A stretch of 64,000 bases of DNA from Whalleya microplaca. Its lineage: Eukaryota > Ascomycota > Sordariomycetes > Xylariales > Xylariaceae. The translations under genes were made by a program, and so were the position numbers. The stretch covers positions 496,001 through 560,000 of the forward strand of contig MU385719.1 in the NCBI GenBank assembly GCA_022497155.1, written 5' to 3'. Positions 24,198-35,108 of this stretch are shown piece after piece (within the stretch, counting starts at the first letter, position 1; every line of letters begins with the position of its first letter). The notes beneath the pieces are model-generated. The model searched no databases, was not told where the DNA came from, and saw only the letters and a list, made by a program, of their open reading frames with translations.

Positions 24198-25852
24198 CTA
24201 TGCTCGCACCGTTTGCTTTTTCGAGGATTTGCGGAGCTCCTTTTCTTTTTCCCTTTCGAGGTACTTCTTCTGAGCCTTAGCATCTAGGGCATTCAGCTCA
24301 GCATCACGCTTCGCCTTCTTTGCCTTATCACGCTCGAGCGCCCGCTCCTCAGCCTTCTCTTCATCGGCGGCTTTCTGGATATGCTTGATAACCTCGTCTC
24401 TGACACTCCTCACTTTGCGCATGACTTCTGGCCGGAAATGAGCCGAAGATACTAGATGATCGGGGATCCGCAGGAAGTAAGCGAGGAGTGGAGCCAGGTC
24501 ATCGTAGTTGTTCGACGTAGGAAGTCGATATTTCAGATAGATTCGCTTGCGCGGAACTGTCTCCTCCATGCTAAATTAATTAGGTCAGTTATGTCTTTAT
24601 GCGATGTTTTCACTACGTGGAAGAGAGTAATTTTGAGATGACAGTGGGTTGCAATACACATCTGGCTAGTATAGGGGAATGGAGACTGCTCGACAGGGAT
24701 TGCGAGGTGGAAACATAGAACTTACTTCGTTGGCTTGTCCACGGGCTGATCGCTAATGACGATGTAATCAAACAAGTCCCCAGCCTTCTTGATTGCCGAA
24801 GCCAGCTCGTTCGTCAGGAGAGTTTCGGTGATCTCAGCGCTCTCGCTCATGACCGTTGCCCAGATAGGTAACTTTGAGTTGTCCTTCGTGAATGTGATGG
24901 ATACATCGTAACGCTCATCCCGAAGCTTCTTCATCTTATCTTTATTCACTACAGCCCAAACAAACCCATCGAATCCGCTCTTCGAGTCCTTGCTTCTCAA
25001 CTCAGCAGCGCCTGGAAGAGCGGGTACAATCTGGGCTTCCCTTCCGTCAAAAGGGTATATAGTAGCTTCCATCGAGTCCTCGGGCGTGCCAAAGCTGTCG
25101 AAAAAGAAGCTAAGGGCCGTCTCCGCGAACGTCATGATAGGGTTGAATCGCTTCTTCAGTGACAACTTGACATCCACGAATGCGACATTCTGTCGACCAG
25201 TCGCGTATGTTGCATACTCGAACAAGCTCTTCTGCTTCAGCAATTTCTCGGGGTTCTGGTCAGATTGCGGAGATCCACCAAACCCAGCAAGAGCGAACTC
25301 GCCAGCTAAGACAGGCGCATGCGCCTGGATCCATGCTCTCGACTTGGCTCGGTTGAGCTTCGTACCGATGAAATGCAGCGTGAATATGACGGCGATAACG
25401 GTCAGGATGATTCCCTCGGCTTGGAAATCACTGAGGCTGTAGCGCTCATGAACATTGTACCATTTCGTGTACGGCCGCCCTGTAGGTGCTGGACTGCCCA
25501 GAGTAGCACCACCAGGGGTGGCTTCAAAAGGTACGGGCGACGGCGATGGTGCCTCCGCGAAGTCGGCAAAATCTGTAGGTCAAGCCTAGTTAGCAACACA
25601 GATTCTACTATATGGACACAAGCAGGCAGATAGGCTAGCAGACTACTCAATGCTCGCAGGGTTTAGCAGCGAGAATTGTGCCACTTGGAAGCTTCGCAAC
25701 ACGGCTTTTGGACACGATGACGAATCCCAACCATCGACTTCTGTCTCGAATTAAGAACGCAATTAGGAAGTAAACGTACCAGAATCAGCCGATGGAGCTG
25801 GAGACGCGGAAGACTTGCTTCCTCCAACAATGTTCTTGAGAAAATCCGCCAT
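24198..25852 (-). CDS. CCDC47-like (DUF1682) ER membrane protein
   Basis: Exons on the minus strand are 25780-25852, 24726-25572 and 24198-24570, giving 430 residues. After a Ser/Pro-rich N terminus there is one membrane segment (GIILTVIAVIFTLHFIG, about residues 80-100). Next comes the DUF1682 luminal/cytosolic domain (LLKQKSLFEYATYATGR, FFFDSFGTPEDSMEATIYPF). The end is a Lys/Glu-rich coiled coil with a basic tail (LRKSSKKQTVRA). In animals CCDC47 is part of the PAT/multipass translocon that helps insert membrane proteins at the ER; the fungal protein shares the domain and layout, so a similar role is inferred. The gene shares a 371-bp upstream region with the divergent haspin-type kinase gene. 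Splice phases are exact, and the family call is good. Confidence 0.88.
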
Positions 25853-26223
25853 GGCTGCAATACTCGCGCAGAAATTGCTTTGCGCGACGAGGTTGAGGAG
25901 ACGAGAGCATAAATTAGACCAGCAGCAAATGGGGTCTCCAACCTTGCTGCATTAGCAGTTCAAGGTTTGGGGTCCAAATTGGGGCTCCACACAAGGTAGC
26001 ACGTGGCTGGTGATACGGGATACTTGGCCTGTGGCTAGATGATATCCTATATCAGCCACAGTTAAAAATCTACTAGCACCGAAATGCCTAAGCGCTTGTT
26101 ACCCAGCAACCAGCCAGCGGAAGTCAACAATCGCCAACCTTCACATCAACGTCTGAAGTATATAGTACTGAAAGACCCCATTCGACATGACCGAATACTG
26201 AAAGATCATACTACCTCGGGAAG
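25853..26223. promoter_or_regulatory. Bidirectional promoter region, CCDC47-like gene / haspin
   Basis: The 371 bases between two start codons pointing away from each other must contain both promoters. No TATA box or named binding site stands out. Confidence 0.6.
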
Positions 26224-27885
26224 ATGTCAAAGCAAAGCTCTCTGCGGAAATATGGCAAACAGTCCAGGAAACCGAAATGCGACCGCTTGTTCGCCGAGCT
26301 ACCACAAACGCCCATACGCCCGGTACCTCTAATAGTAAAAGAGGATGTCTCAGACGACGCTGCAGTAGCAAAAGTAACTGAAGGCTTGTCAATCATCAAA
26401 TTGGAGGACGAGAATACACCTCCACCAGAGTCGAGGAGGCTTTCTACTAGGCGGAAAAAGACATCCGTCGCCGCGCAATCACCACATATCAAACCTGCCG
26501 GGCCCCAGACCCCCCAATTGCCTAGCCCACCCAAGTCGGAGGAACCAGAGACCCCCAAGCAGCCAACGCCAAAACAAGAACTACTAGTACTGTCTTGGGA
26601 CGAAGTATGTCCACCTGGAGATAAGATTGTCAAGATAGCGGAGGCTTCTTATGCGGAAGTATACCGTGTCACCAACGAACGGGGGACAAGTATCATCAAA
26701 GTGATTCGGATGGAGTCGCCAATCAAGGCGCAAACCAAAGCCCAGCAGAAATCCGGACTCGTCGATGAGGAACCGCACTCGGAGTCGGATTTGATGGGCG
26801 AATTGAAGATCTCCGAGTGGCTTGCTGATATACCAGGCTTTGTGGTGTACAAGGAGAGATACATAGTCCAGGGGAAAGCTTGCAGGGAATTGCTCGAAAC
26901 CCATCAGGCTTTCCACAAGAAGGTGAAGCGGCAGGATCCGGATCGGCTACAGTTCTATCCCTCGCCGAGTCGGTATCTGGATGGGACGAGGTTCTTGGTC
27001 GTCGAGCTCGGCGATGCCGGCACAGCCCTAGAGGACTTCGAACTCGTTTCTGCGGATCAATTATGGGACATCTTCTTCCATGTTGCGATAGCGTTGGCAA
27101 GAGCCGAAGTTCAGGTAGAATTTGAGGTGAGTGAAATAAGCACTCCCAAGAGACGCATTACCTGACAGCCACAGCATCGAGATCTCCATGAAGGGAACTT
27201 ATGTATACGACAAACGGGAGAGCCAATACCGGTAGAGCAACGAAATCGTTCAGGTCGCTTTGGATTTTCCGGCCTGGAAATAACGATCCTAGACTATGGG
27301 CTCTCTCGAGCCCATGCCAACCCCGATATCGAAGACTCTAAGCCAGTAGCCTATGATCTCGAGAGAGACCTAAGTCTATTCACTAGCGAGCACGCACCTC
27401 AATGCGAAGTTTACCGGCGGATGAGGTCGTTCCTGTTGCGGGGCGATCGAGTCTGTCTGCCGCCGAAGAGCCATAAGAAGGCCTACGAGGCTGGAATTGA
27501 TGGTCCCATTAGTTGGGCTCAGCACGAACCATATACGAATGTCTTATGGCTAGCGTACATCTATAAATGGATGGTCAGCAATTTTAAGGGGTCGAGAAAG
27601 GAAGTCAATGCTTTCAAGCGCCTTACGAAGGAACTCTGGTCATATATGGACCCTGGTGCAGCTGAAAGTGTCCCTAGCTTCGAGAGCGCTAGTGACATAG
27701 TCAGGTTCTCCTTGGAGTCGGGCTGGATTGAGGAGGACCAACTGGTAGGAGCCAGGGATGAGGTTGAAAAGTCGATACTGTCGATTCTGACAACCGATGC
27801 TCGGGGTAAGGAGCTTGACGGTGAAAGCTTCACAGAGTCGTTCCTTCGGAGGTCGCCTAGGAGACGTCAGAAGCAGGCTATGTGA
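26224..27885 (+). CDS. Haspin-type histone H3 kinase
   Basis: Haspin phosphorylates histone H3 on Thr3 at centromeres during mitosis. Exons 26224-27126 and 27175-27885 give 537 residues. The first 130 residues are disordered and rich in Pro, Lys and Glu. The kinase domain then starts with a degenerate glycine loop (IVKIAEASYAEVYRV), followed by the Lys strand TSIIKVIRM. The catalytic loop is HRDLHEGNL at 302-310, immediately after the intron. The metal-binding motif is DYGLSR at 341-346 in place of DFG, the diagnostic haspin change. A haspin-specific segment, EDFELVSADQLWDIFFHVA, precedes the catalytic loop. The C terminus extends about 80 residues past the helical lobe and ends in a basic stretch. 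All catalytic residues are present, so the enzyme is probably active. Confidence 0.9.
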
Positions 27886-29079
27886 ACTGATTTTATATCA
27901 TGACAGGCGTTTTGGATTGACTGAATACATAGGGTGGAGTTTGTATATGTTAGTTCGGACGAGCTAATCTGTTAGGCAAAGACATGAATTATCTAGAAAT
28001 TTATCCTACTGTATATAATATCTTATCAAAACAAGACTATCAATATTCTAAATGCAGCCCTCCAATGATGTAACGGTGTGAGATTAACTCGGTCTCCCTA
28101 CGTCGATATAAGGAACCCTCTGCTTAGGCTTTGAGCTCGAGTGACAACTATAGTATCAATGTAGGTTCTAAACACGGGATCGTATATGTGATAGTGTTTA
28201 TAGACGACTGGTTTCATTAAAATTTGCGATTGTGATACACTTTTCGGCGAGCCACTAACGTCTCCGTCGGCCAACCAACCTAGAAGCCGAACGACTATCT
28301 CATAAGCTAACACCTTCACATAAATAAGACCATTACCGTTGAGTCCGATTAAAAATTACTAGAGTGTACCTTATAAAACTGAAAGGAAAGTCGTTTTTCA
28401 AACAAAGTCCGCTTACGTGACGATATCACTCACTCCACAGCTACCTACAACGACATGCTTTATTCCGAGTACACGAAATTTATACGTAGTGATACAGACA
28501 CACTTTAGTTGCGGCACACCAAAACAGCACCCTTGTGTTGCCTTCTTCCGACGCTACAGTGTAAGAGAATTTTCGTAGTTGCGGCGTCGTTCATGGCACC
28601 CCCGGTTTAATTTGATTCGCCCGGTATATTCTCTTTGACCAACAAGATTGCGAAAAGACGCTATACAGAGTCCATAGTAGTCGCCACCGTCAACATCATG
28701 GTCATTTTCACGACGAAATGCTGGAGCTTGTTCCAACCCCCAACTAGCCGAATTAAGAACTTCATTGGCCATCTTTAGAGACTCACGAGTACGGCCTTTC
28801 ACAGGACTCTACCGATTTCACCATAGCACGATACATAAGTCTTCCGTTAGAGGCGTGCCATGGTAAGTTAGTGGATACATTCACACATTCTAGTAGCGTC
28901 GGAGAGGCTCTAGCCAGATTTCAGAAAGCCAGATATCTTTCTGACATATAGTAGCTTACATATATACATACGTAAAATGGAGTAAATGTAACAACATCCT
29001 TATCACCAACGTGCATCTCCTTAGATATGAATTTGTAGAACAATGACCATCTCACCCGGCCTCCTCAGTGCTTCCCATT
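27886..29079. other. Intergenic region
   Basis: About 1.2 kb of mainly AT-rich DNA. The minus frame 28554-28802 (82 codons) looks mildly protein-like but has no family match, splice partners or signal sequence. No other feature can be supported. Confidence 0.4.
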
Positions 29080-29633
29080 TCAACCCGCGATCTGCTGACT
29101 AATACTAACAGACTTGAAGCAAAACGGCTTAGTCTCATGCTTAGCCGTCCAATCGGCGCAGGACTTGGTGTTCGCATAGTACACGCACACATTTCCCGAG
29201 TACTCGTCCTTCTTCGTCGCCGACCAGCAGATGATACCCCCTTCTACGCAAGAACCAGGGTTAGCTTCTATTTCTTCTTTCGGGCGCCTAAGCCATTACA
29301 GCTCCTAGAATAGACTAAAATAGGGGTAATGATAACGACTCAAAAATACGTACTATCGCAGTGCTGCTTCCCGTCGAAGCCGTTCGGGTAGTTGGGGCCC
29401 GGCAAGTTAAGGGTGGCCTCGTAAGAGTTGCCTGTGTCGGCCGTCGCAGAGATCTTGACAGCCTTGTCGCCGCCGCCGCACTGTTGCGACCCGCCCGGCA
29501 CGGGGAAGCAGCAAGCCCCTTGGTTCTGGTAGCTGAAGTGTGCTTTGGCTAGGTCTCGTGGAACGGGAGCAACGGCTGCGGATGAGGCTGTCACTATTGT
29601 GTAAAGCGAGATGAGGAGGGCCTTAGCGAGCAT
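29080..29633 (-). CDS. Small secreted cysteine-rich protein, 147 aa
   Basis: Exons on the minus strand are 29354-29633 and 29080-29243. The product has a clear signal peptide (MLAKALLISLYTIVTASSA) and a likely processing region at VAPVPRDLAK. The mature part carries eight cysteines: ACC, QQC and HC from exon 1, then GIIC, NVC, KSC and PFC from exon 2. Trp and Gly-rich segments (FPVPGGSQQCGGGDK, NYPNGFDGKQHC) suggest a compact disulfide-bonded domain. The intron has a GTACGT donor and TAG acceptor and joins a split Lys codon, giving CDKGGIICWSATKKDEY. I do not recognise a named family. Such proteins in plant-associated fungi are often effector candidates or surface proteins, but nothing here proves either. 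The second exon reads through a possible further donor to a nearby stop, so the last 10 residues are less certain. Confidence 0.72.
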
Positions 29634-30521
29634 GATGTGTATAGTAGTATGGACGTAAGGGATTGGGGTGCTGTAGTTATGATATGTCTATATGGCTTTT
29701 GATTGAGAATGAACAGACTGAACATTGTTGCCTTCGGAAAGACAAACCTATAGCTTTTATACTAAGATTCATGTCAAGATCTATATAGTTACTCATTAGT
29801 ATATTTCTACTATACTACGTGTCGTCATATTATTCAACTTATATAACAAAAACGCCTTGATAGATATGAATCCTTACGTTGCTATTTACTTCAATAAGAA
29901 ATATTGTGCGCAAAGGAAGACGAGGATGACATAATTATGTCATATACGTTGACTTGTTTCAAGCTTGAACGCTCTTTCGAGATGCCAAGTACCGAAGCTG
30001 AACCATGCATTTCCACTTTTGAGGGGGCTGACATACATTTACATACTACGCCTCGGCTGAAATGTAACATTACCTATACTGGAGCTATATTGCGAGGCCT
30101 CAAACTTCCTGGATGCGATCTACAGCACAAGCAGCTCTCTATAGACTCATGTCTCGGGGGACCCGAGCAAGGGAAAAGTGGCCTAGTTTTACGCTGCCAT
30201 GATAGATTTCACCATACGTCCTGTCAGCGACGAAGGCACTTGCAATCTAAGGCCACGCTTCAACTAGATCTCACCACTAGTCTGACACTTCCTACTTATA
30301 AGATCACATTCTACGTGTCAAAGATCAGCATAAATACTCGTTAAATCGTGTAAATGCTAAGTAGATCTAGAGCCCTTGGGGGATGAGTCTAATATATCAT
30401 ACAGTCTGTGGGATATCCAACCTCCTATATTCTAACATTGAGTTTACCGACTCAAATCTAAAGCTACGCCGCTAGTAGTACTTACACCGACGAACACTAT
30501 AACGAAGCCGATGCAACTTCA
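29634..30521. other. Intergenic region
   Basis: About 0.9 kb. The plus frame 29904-30344 is open for 146 codons but has no start context, domain or splice support and is probably chance. The region contains the promoter of the secreted protein and the 3' flank of the Zn2Cys6 gene. Confidence 0.4.
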
Positions 30522-33055
30522 CTAGCGCGGTGTCCATTCTGTGTCCTGGAAAGTCGCAGGAATATATAAGCTCTGGAATCGGCGGGTATCCTGCATCTGA
30601 GTATCAAGAAACCCGAGATCCAAATCCGCTTGGGTCAAAAAGTCTTGGAGAGAGGGTTCCGCTAGCGCCATTTCTGCTGTCATCGTCGGCTGAAATCCAT
30701 AGGGAGGTGTAGCAACAGAGTCAGCCGATACCAGGGGTAAGGGCATTGCATTCGTCAGGGGTAGGAAGGGGAGACCAGTATCTGTAGGTGATACGCCTCC
30801 TCTTCCGTTATTGTTCGCTAGGAACGTGGCTATGGAATACCGAATGTGATCAAAATGTCGGCAGAACTCTCTCGCAGCAAAAGTGCCGTTCTCCTTCATT
30901 TGCTCAAGGAATTGGTTTGCTGTTTCAAATCCATCCTTGTCGTCTTGTTCGTTTTTGCCAATGGACAAACTAGAAACAGCTAAAATAGTAGCTGCGGAAA
31001 ATAAGTATTGGGCGTAGGTATAGTCGAATATTAAGAACGATCCGTCGATCCATGATTCTGTTAGTAGCTGTTGGGAATGGCGTGCACAGCGAATGCACGC
31101 TTCAGCTAGAGCGAGAGTCGTCTCTCCAATCTCCTGCTTGAGTTCCGTGCCGTGCAGGGGAGTGGCCCAGAGATTCCTGTGCGTTCGGAAGACAAGTAGT
31201 AAGATTGGTCTAGTAGCCAAAATCACAAGCTGATATTGTCAGGAAGATAATATGGCGATATGGACACTGTATCTCACCTGGTTAAATGACAGATGTAGCC
31301 ACTTTATATGCCTAGGCAATGGTCTTGCGGTCTCCCCAGTCTCAATCTGAAGGTGCCTTGGTAGCGCGCTCACCCAGCCACGTAAGTCACTCAATGTTTT
31401 TTGAACTCGTTTTGAGAATGCTATGTGAGTAGCCCTACGATTGTAGATGGACGTTATGATGTCCCGGGAGATTCTAGCGAGTCGGATGCTAGCATTGACA
31501 TACTCAACATCTAGGAAATCGCTGGATTCGGTTTCAGATAAGCCTTCAGATGACGGCAAATCTACTGCTATGTCGTCATCTTGAATGGACACTGGATGTC
31601 CCATTTCGGAGGCTAATAGACGATCAACGGTATATGCAGTCCACCAGACTCTTGCACGATGTTCTCTTGCTGCTCTATCGGGGAAATGAAGCTCGGGCAT
31701 ATCCTGATGCATACCCATAATTGTAGCCAAACGTACAGCGGTACTAGCTAGGAAATGTGCGCTATACCGACGATTCATGAGGAGTGAATATAAGGACTGC
31801 AAACCATGTAAGCTATATGAAAAGTGCGACGTCCTTGGATATCAACTTACAAGGAGAAGAAGTATTTCAACTGTATCTATATGGGGGCGCTCACGCAAGT
31901 TGCGGAGGATTCTGCTCGCACGTGCGTAATAGGAGAGGCCTGGGAAATCACTCTCGGACGTCGGTGTCTTCCTTGATGAGTAGACTTCCCCCAGCGCAAA
32001 TAGAGCCAGAAGCTTGCAAGCGAATGCAGTATCAGAGGACATCATGTTCGAGACGAGGTTGCGGTAATGCTGTTTCAACCCGCTGTAGACTTCACTCCTT
32101 CTGACGCAATGGTAGCAAGAGCCCACAGTGTCCAGGGCAAACTTAACAAGTAGACGAGCTCTCGAGACAGGCGGCCAAGGACATTCGCTATCCGCCAAGG
32201 AAGCCAACGTGCTATCAAATACATAATGCGTGCGTGGGAAGTGTTTGACGTTTGGATCATCAGCCAAAGCTTGACGGAATCGCGTCGCAAATGCAGTATC
32301 AGCCGCTTCGCCTACGAGTCCTGGCACTATAGCATCCGAAGTTAACATTTACTCTTCCTAGATGATCTGGCGAGCTACCAGTAGATCTCGGGTCTGTCTG
32401 ATGATTTGATGGCCCCCAAAAACTACCTACTCTAGCGGATAATCTTCGCTTTCAAACAAAAGGGGGAAATAAACAACTCTAGATACTGCTTACTTTCGAA
32501 AGTAACAAGTGGCACAAACCAAGATCCATCGTCCAGCAACGGGTTGCGAGCAGAGTCACGCTGCTCCCTAGAACCTTTCGTTGACTCATGGCTGACGGCG
32601 GGTGCCTCATTGGCCTTTTCCGACTCTAATCTAGGGGTTTGCTCGCGTAGGCGTTGGTTCTCGGCAATTAGCTTTTCAATATAGCTATACAAAACATGAG
32701 TTCCTCTTCTATGTAATTAGGGCGTGCCATTTGTCTACCTGTTTGAGACCATTACTTTCTGGTCGCGCACTGGATAAGTACAGTCTTGAGGGCATTTTGA
32801 CTGCTGACAATTTGAACACGGCTCTCCACCCGGGCATTTGACCTGGAGGGCCCATCAGCCCAAATGAATAATCCCTGAGCAGGAGTGGCGGCTCACTTTA
32901 CGAGAATGGCAAGGCCGACAGCTATACTACTTATTAGCTGTGGTCGTCATTGATCCCGGCATGGTAACTTACGCCGTGGGCTTTTTTCGTCGCTTGCTGG
33001 GAAACTCGTCATTGAGGTCTGACAGGGAGTCTATGCGCTTTCGGCTAAGAGACAT
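30522..33055 (-). CDS. Zn2Cys6 transcription factor with fungal-specific TF domain
   Basis: Seven exons on the minus strand (32973-33055, 32897-32921, 32739-32842, 32494-32684, 31851-32326, 31278-31796, 30522-31229) give 701 residues. After a basic N terminus (SKRRKKPTA) comes the binuclear zinc cluster. Its cysteines are at about 29, 32, 39, 45, 48 and 57 (CRPCHSRKVKC, then EPCSNCQQSKCPQDC). A coiled-coil linker follows (YIEKLIAENQRLREQ). The fungal_trans domain is recognisable from the block SAHFLASTAVRLATIMGMHQ, then RVWWTAYTVDRLLASEMGHP, then the downstream NQLVILATRPILLLVF. The zinc cluster is encoded across three exons, one of 25 nt. The gene probably acts as a pathway-specific nuclear activator or repressor, but its targets cannot be told because no biosynthetic or catabolic cluster surrounds it. 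Confidence 0.9.
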
Positions 33056-33291
33056 GGTGTCTAATAGTATCCACTGACATAGGCAATGGGAGCTTCTTTG
33101 TTGGTGCACGCAAGGCAGCAAGACAGTGTCGTCAGGATTCTGTTCGGCTCGGTGAAATTTAGGGCTTGATCGACAAATCGGCAGGCTGGCGTTTTCCAGG
33201 CTGGCCGTGCATAAAGATAAATTCCTGACGCTAAAACGTCACAGCTATACCTAATTTGGCAGTACTTTTGACGGGCTATAGCTTTATGAAA

Positions 33292-33315
33292 AGCCAGCCC
33301 AACTCCAGGCTGGCT
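33292..33315. repeat. Perfect 8-bp hairpin
   Basis: AGCCAGCC at 33292-33299 is followed after 8 bases by its exact complement GGCTGGCT at 33308-33315. It is one of the hairpins of the surrounding element. Confidence 0.7.
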
Positions 33316-33408
33316 ATGTAAAATTTCCTTCAATTTCAAATGTATCTGTGGATCTGTGGCTTGGAATTTGTCAATAAACGGCATAGTTACCCAGAAATTG
33401 GCGCAAAA

Positions 33409-33460
33409 AGCCAGCCTAACAACTGATATTTTTCATGAACTTGAAATTGTTAGGCTGGCT
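33409..33460. repeat. Perfect 14-bp inverted repeat
   Basis: AGCCAGCCTAACAA at 33409-33422 is exactly complementary to TTGTTAGGCTGGCT at 33447-33460, with a 24-base loop. A perfect match of this length in otherwise decayed DNA suggests that it is recent or is kept. Confidence 0.75.
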
Positions 33461-33689
33461 GTCTGGCTGGCTGTTTGGCTAGCTGTCTGGCTTGATTAGC
33501 TAACTAATTAACTGGCTGACTAAGCAGCTAATTAGGTATTCGATCAGTTGGCTACAGTAGTTATTTCAGTATATTGGCCTGACTATTCCTCTTTTGTCTT
33601 CTGATTTTTTCTGATTTTTTCTGATTTTATTTCGGTTTGTATAGAGGCTGTATTATAGTTGCAACTATTACAAGAGAGGCTTTTGGAGA

Positions 33690-33737
33690 GGCGAAAGGAA
33701 AGGCAAAAGGAGTGGCAAAAGGAATGGCAGATGGGGT
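33690..33737 (+). repeat. 12-bp purine-rich tandem repeat, four units
   Basis: Four 12-base units in a row all start with GGC and end in a purine-rich AGGANT-like tail: 33690-33701, 33702-33713, 33714-33725 and 33726-33737. In the open plus frame (33637-33870) they read as Gly-x-Ala-Lys repeats. The unit length is a multiple of three, but there is no other sign that it is expressed. Confidence 0.65.
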
Positions 33738-34854
33738 GACCAAATGGGCTGATAAAAGGAGTGATCAACTAACCAAAGGAGGTATGGCGTGGCTACAGGG
33801 AGTTTCAATAGGTTCAAGGAAATTTGCATTATTTTTTATACAGGCAAAAGTCACTTTTTTACCCATGTAAAGCCAGCCTGCCGATTTATCGATCAGGGCC
33901 TTAAAAGTCGCCGAGATATTTCGGCGAAGAATTCGGTTTGCCTCAATTTTTGGCCATTTTTTTACCTAGTACGGTAAGGTTCACATGGAGTCTCCAGCCT
34001 CCGGTATCGGCCAATTCTATGAAGACGCCGGATTTTAGGAAAATGTATCGTGAGAACCCCTTAACTTTGCAAAGAAAAGTAGAAAGATGTTCTAGATGTT
34101 TTGAGATGCATAACTCTGACCCTCTGGCATAGCATCGCTGAGCCCACTAATTGACCTAGGAATGGCTAATTTGTAACTTAAGGTGGATTATCGGGGTTCA
34201 GTGCGTGAACCATAGGTTCTAGATATTCTGTAAGCGTTGTAAGTGCTCAGCATTATGTCGTTCTATCTGCACCCGTATTGATTAGCGAAAATAGGGTCCA
34301 TGGTTGGGCGATGCCATAGTGTTAGTTAGTACATGTGGCACGATGTATCACCCTGCGTAGAATAATCGAATCGTCTTGGAATGATAACGGACGGGTTAAT
34401 ACAGATGGTTTGTCCATCAAAGGATTCTAAATATGAGCGGGCCATGTTTGATGACTTACACGGCTGCGGAATCAAGGCTTGCGGGGATGGGGGTTTCAGG
34501 CCTGTTGGTAGCCGCGATATGTAGAATGTCCATATATATTAGGACTGCCATAAAGGTCTCAATTTCCCTCTCAGTAGTTGGTCAGTCCAGATACTTTAAG
34601 TATGTCTCAAAAATCATGAATTTAGGCTTTCAACCAAGTAGAAGAGGCTAACTTGATACTTCTTACGAATCAAGTACTGTCCAGCTGTAGAAACAAAGCC
34701 ATTATATCATTAGTAATCACTCTCAACGTCTTGCTATCAGCCCTCACATCCTTATCCAATACATATGCGTCGCCGTAGATAATGAGCCTGGATGCTAGAT
34801 CGATGTCATTCGTGATTTAATCGTTGAGAGACATACACTGACTGACATGGGTAC

Positions 34855-35108
34855 CAAGACGGTGTATATAGAAGATTAGTATCTACGTGCACCTCGGGTG
34901 GTTGCTAGATCGAGAAGGCGTTCTTAGAACATCGCTATGATCCGGTAGGTGCTGAGAACTTCATGGAGTATCTCGATAATAAGGAATATGTGCACTACGC
35001 TGTCATATGAACAGTGCAGTCTGTCAAGGGTTTGCCCTTTCTCTAGATGTTAGGCCACGCCCTCGATATCCTCAACAGGGGGTCGATGAGGTCAATACCG
35101 CCTTGATG
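34855..35108 (+). pseudogene. Stop-broken coding remnant of unknown family
   Basis: A single frame of about 84 codons reads like protein (IEKAFLEHRYDPVGAENF, then MEYLDNKEYVHYAV, then TVQSVKGLPFL and MLGHALDILNRGSMR). It is interrupted by TAG at 34906, TGA at 35008 and TAG at 35044. TGA and TAG are the stops expected when C-to-T changes hit Trp or Gln codons, as in repeat-induced point mutation. The family is not recognised. A frameshifted continuation near 35160-35225 is possible. Confidence 0.35.

Larger units (their letters stand above)
33136..33930. repeat. Inverted-repeat element built on AGGCTGGC motifs
   Basis: Two diverged copies of a roughly 43-bp sequence face each other. One is on the minus strand at about 33150-33192 and the other on the plus strand at about 33872-33915; both begin GCCAGCCTGCCGATTT and then CGATCA. 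Between them the octamer AGGCTGGC or its complement recurs in both orientations (near 33183, 33197, 33292, 33306, 33410, 33452, 33463). There is no transposase ORF. The layout fits a non-autonomous, decayed transposon or foldback element, but no target-site duplication was found by eye. Confidence 0.55.

Noticed and set aside
28554..28802. 82-codon minus ORF
   Set aside because: No domain, signal peptide or splice evidence; could be chance.
29904..30344. 146-codon plus ORF
   Set aside because: AT-rich, lacks any motif and overlaps promoter DNA of neighbouring genes.
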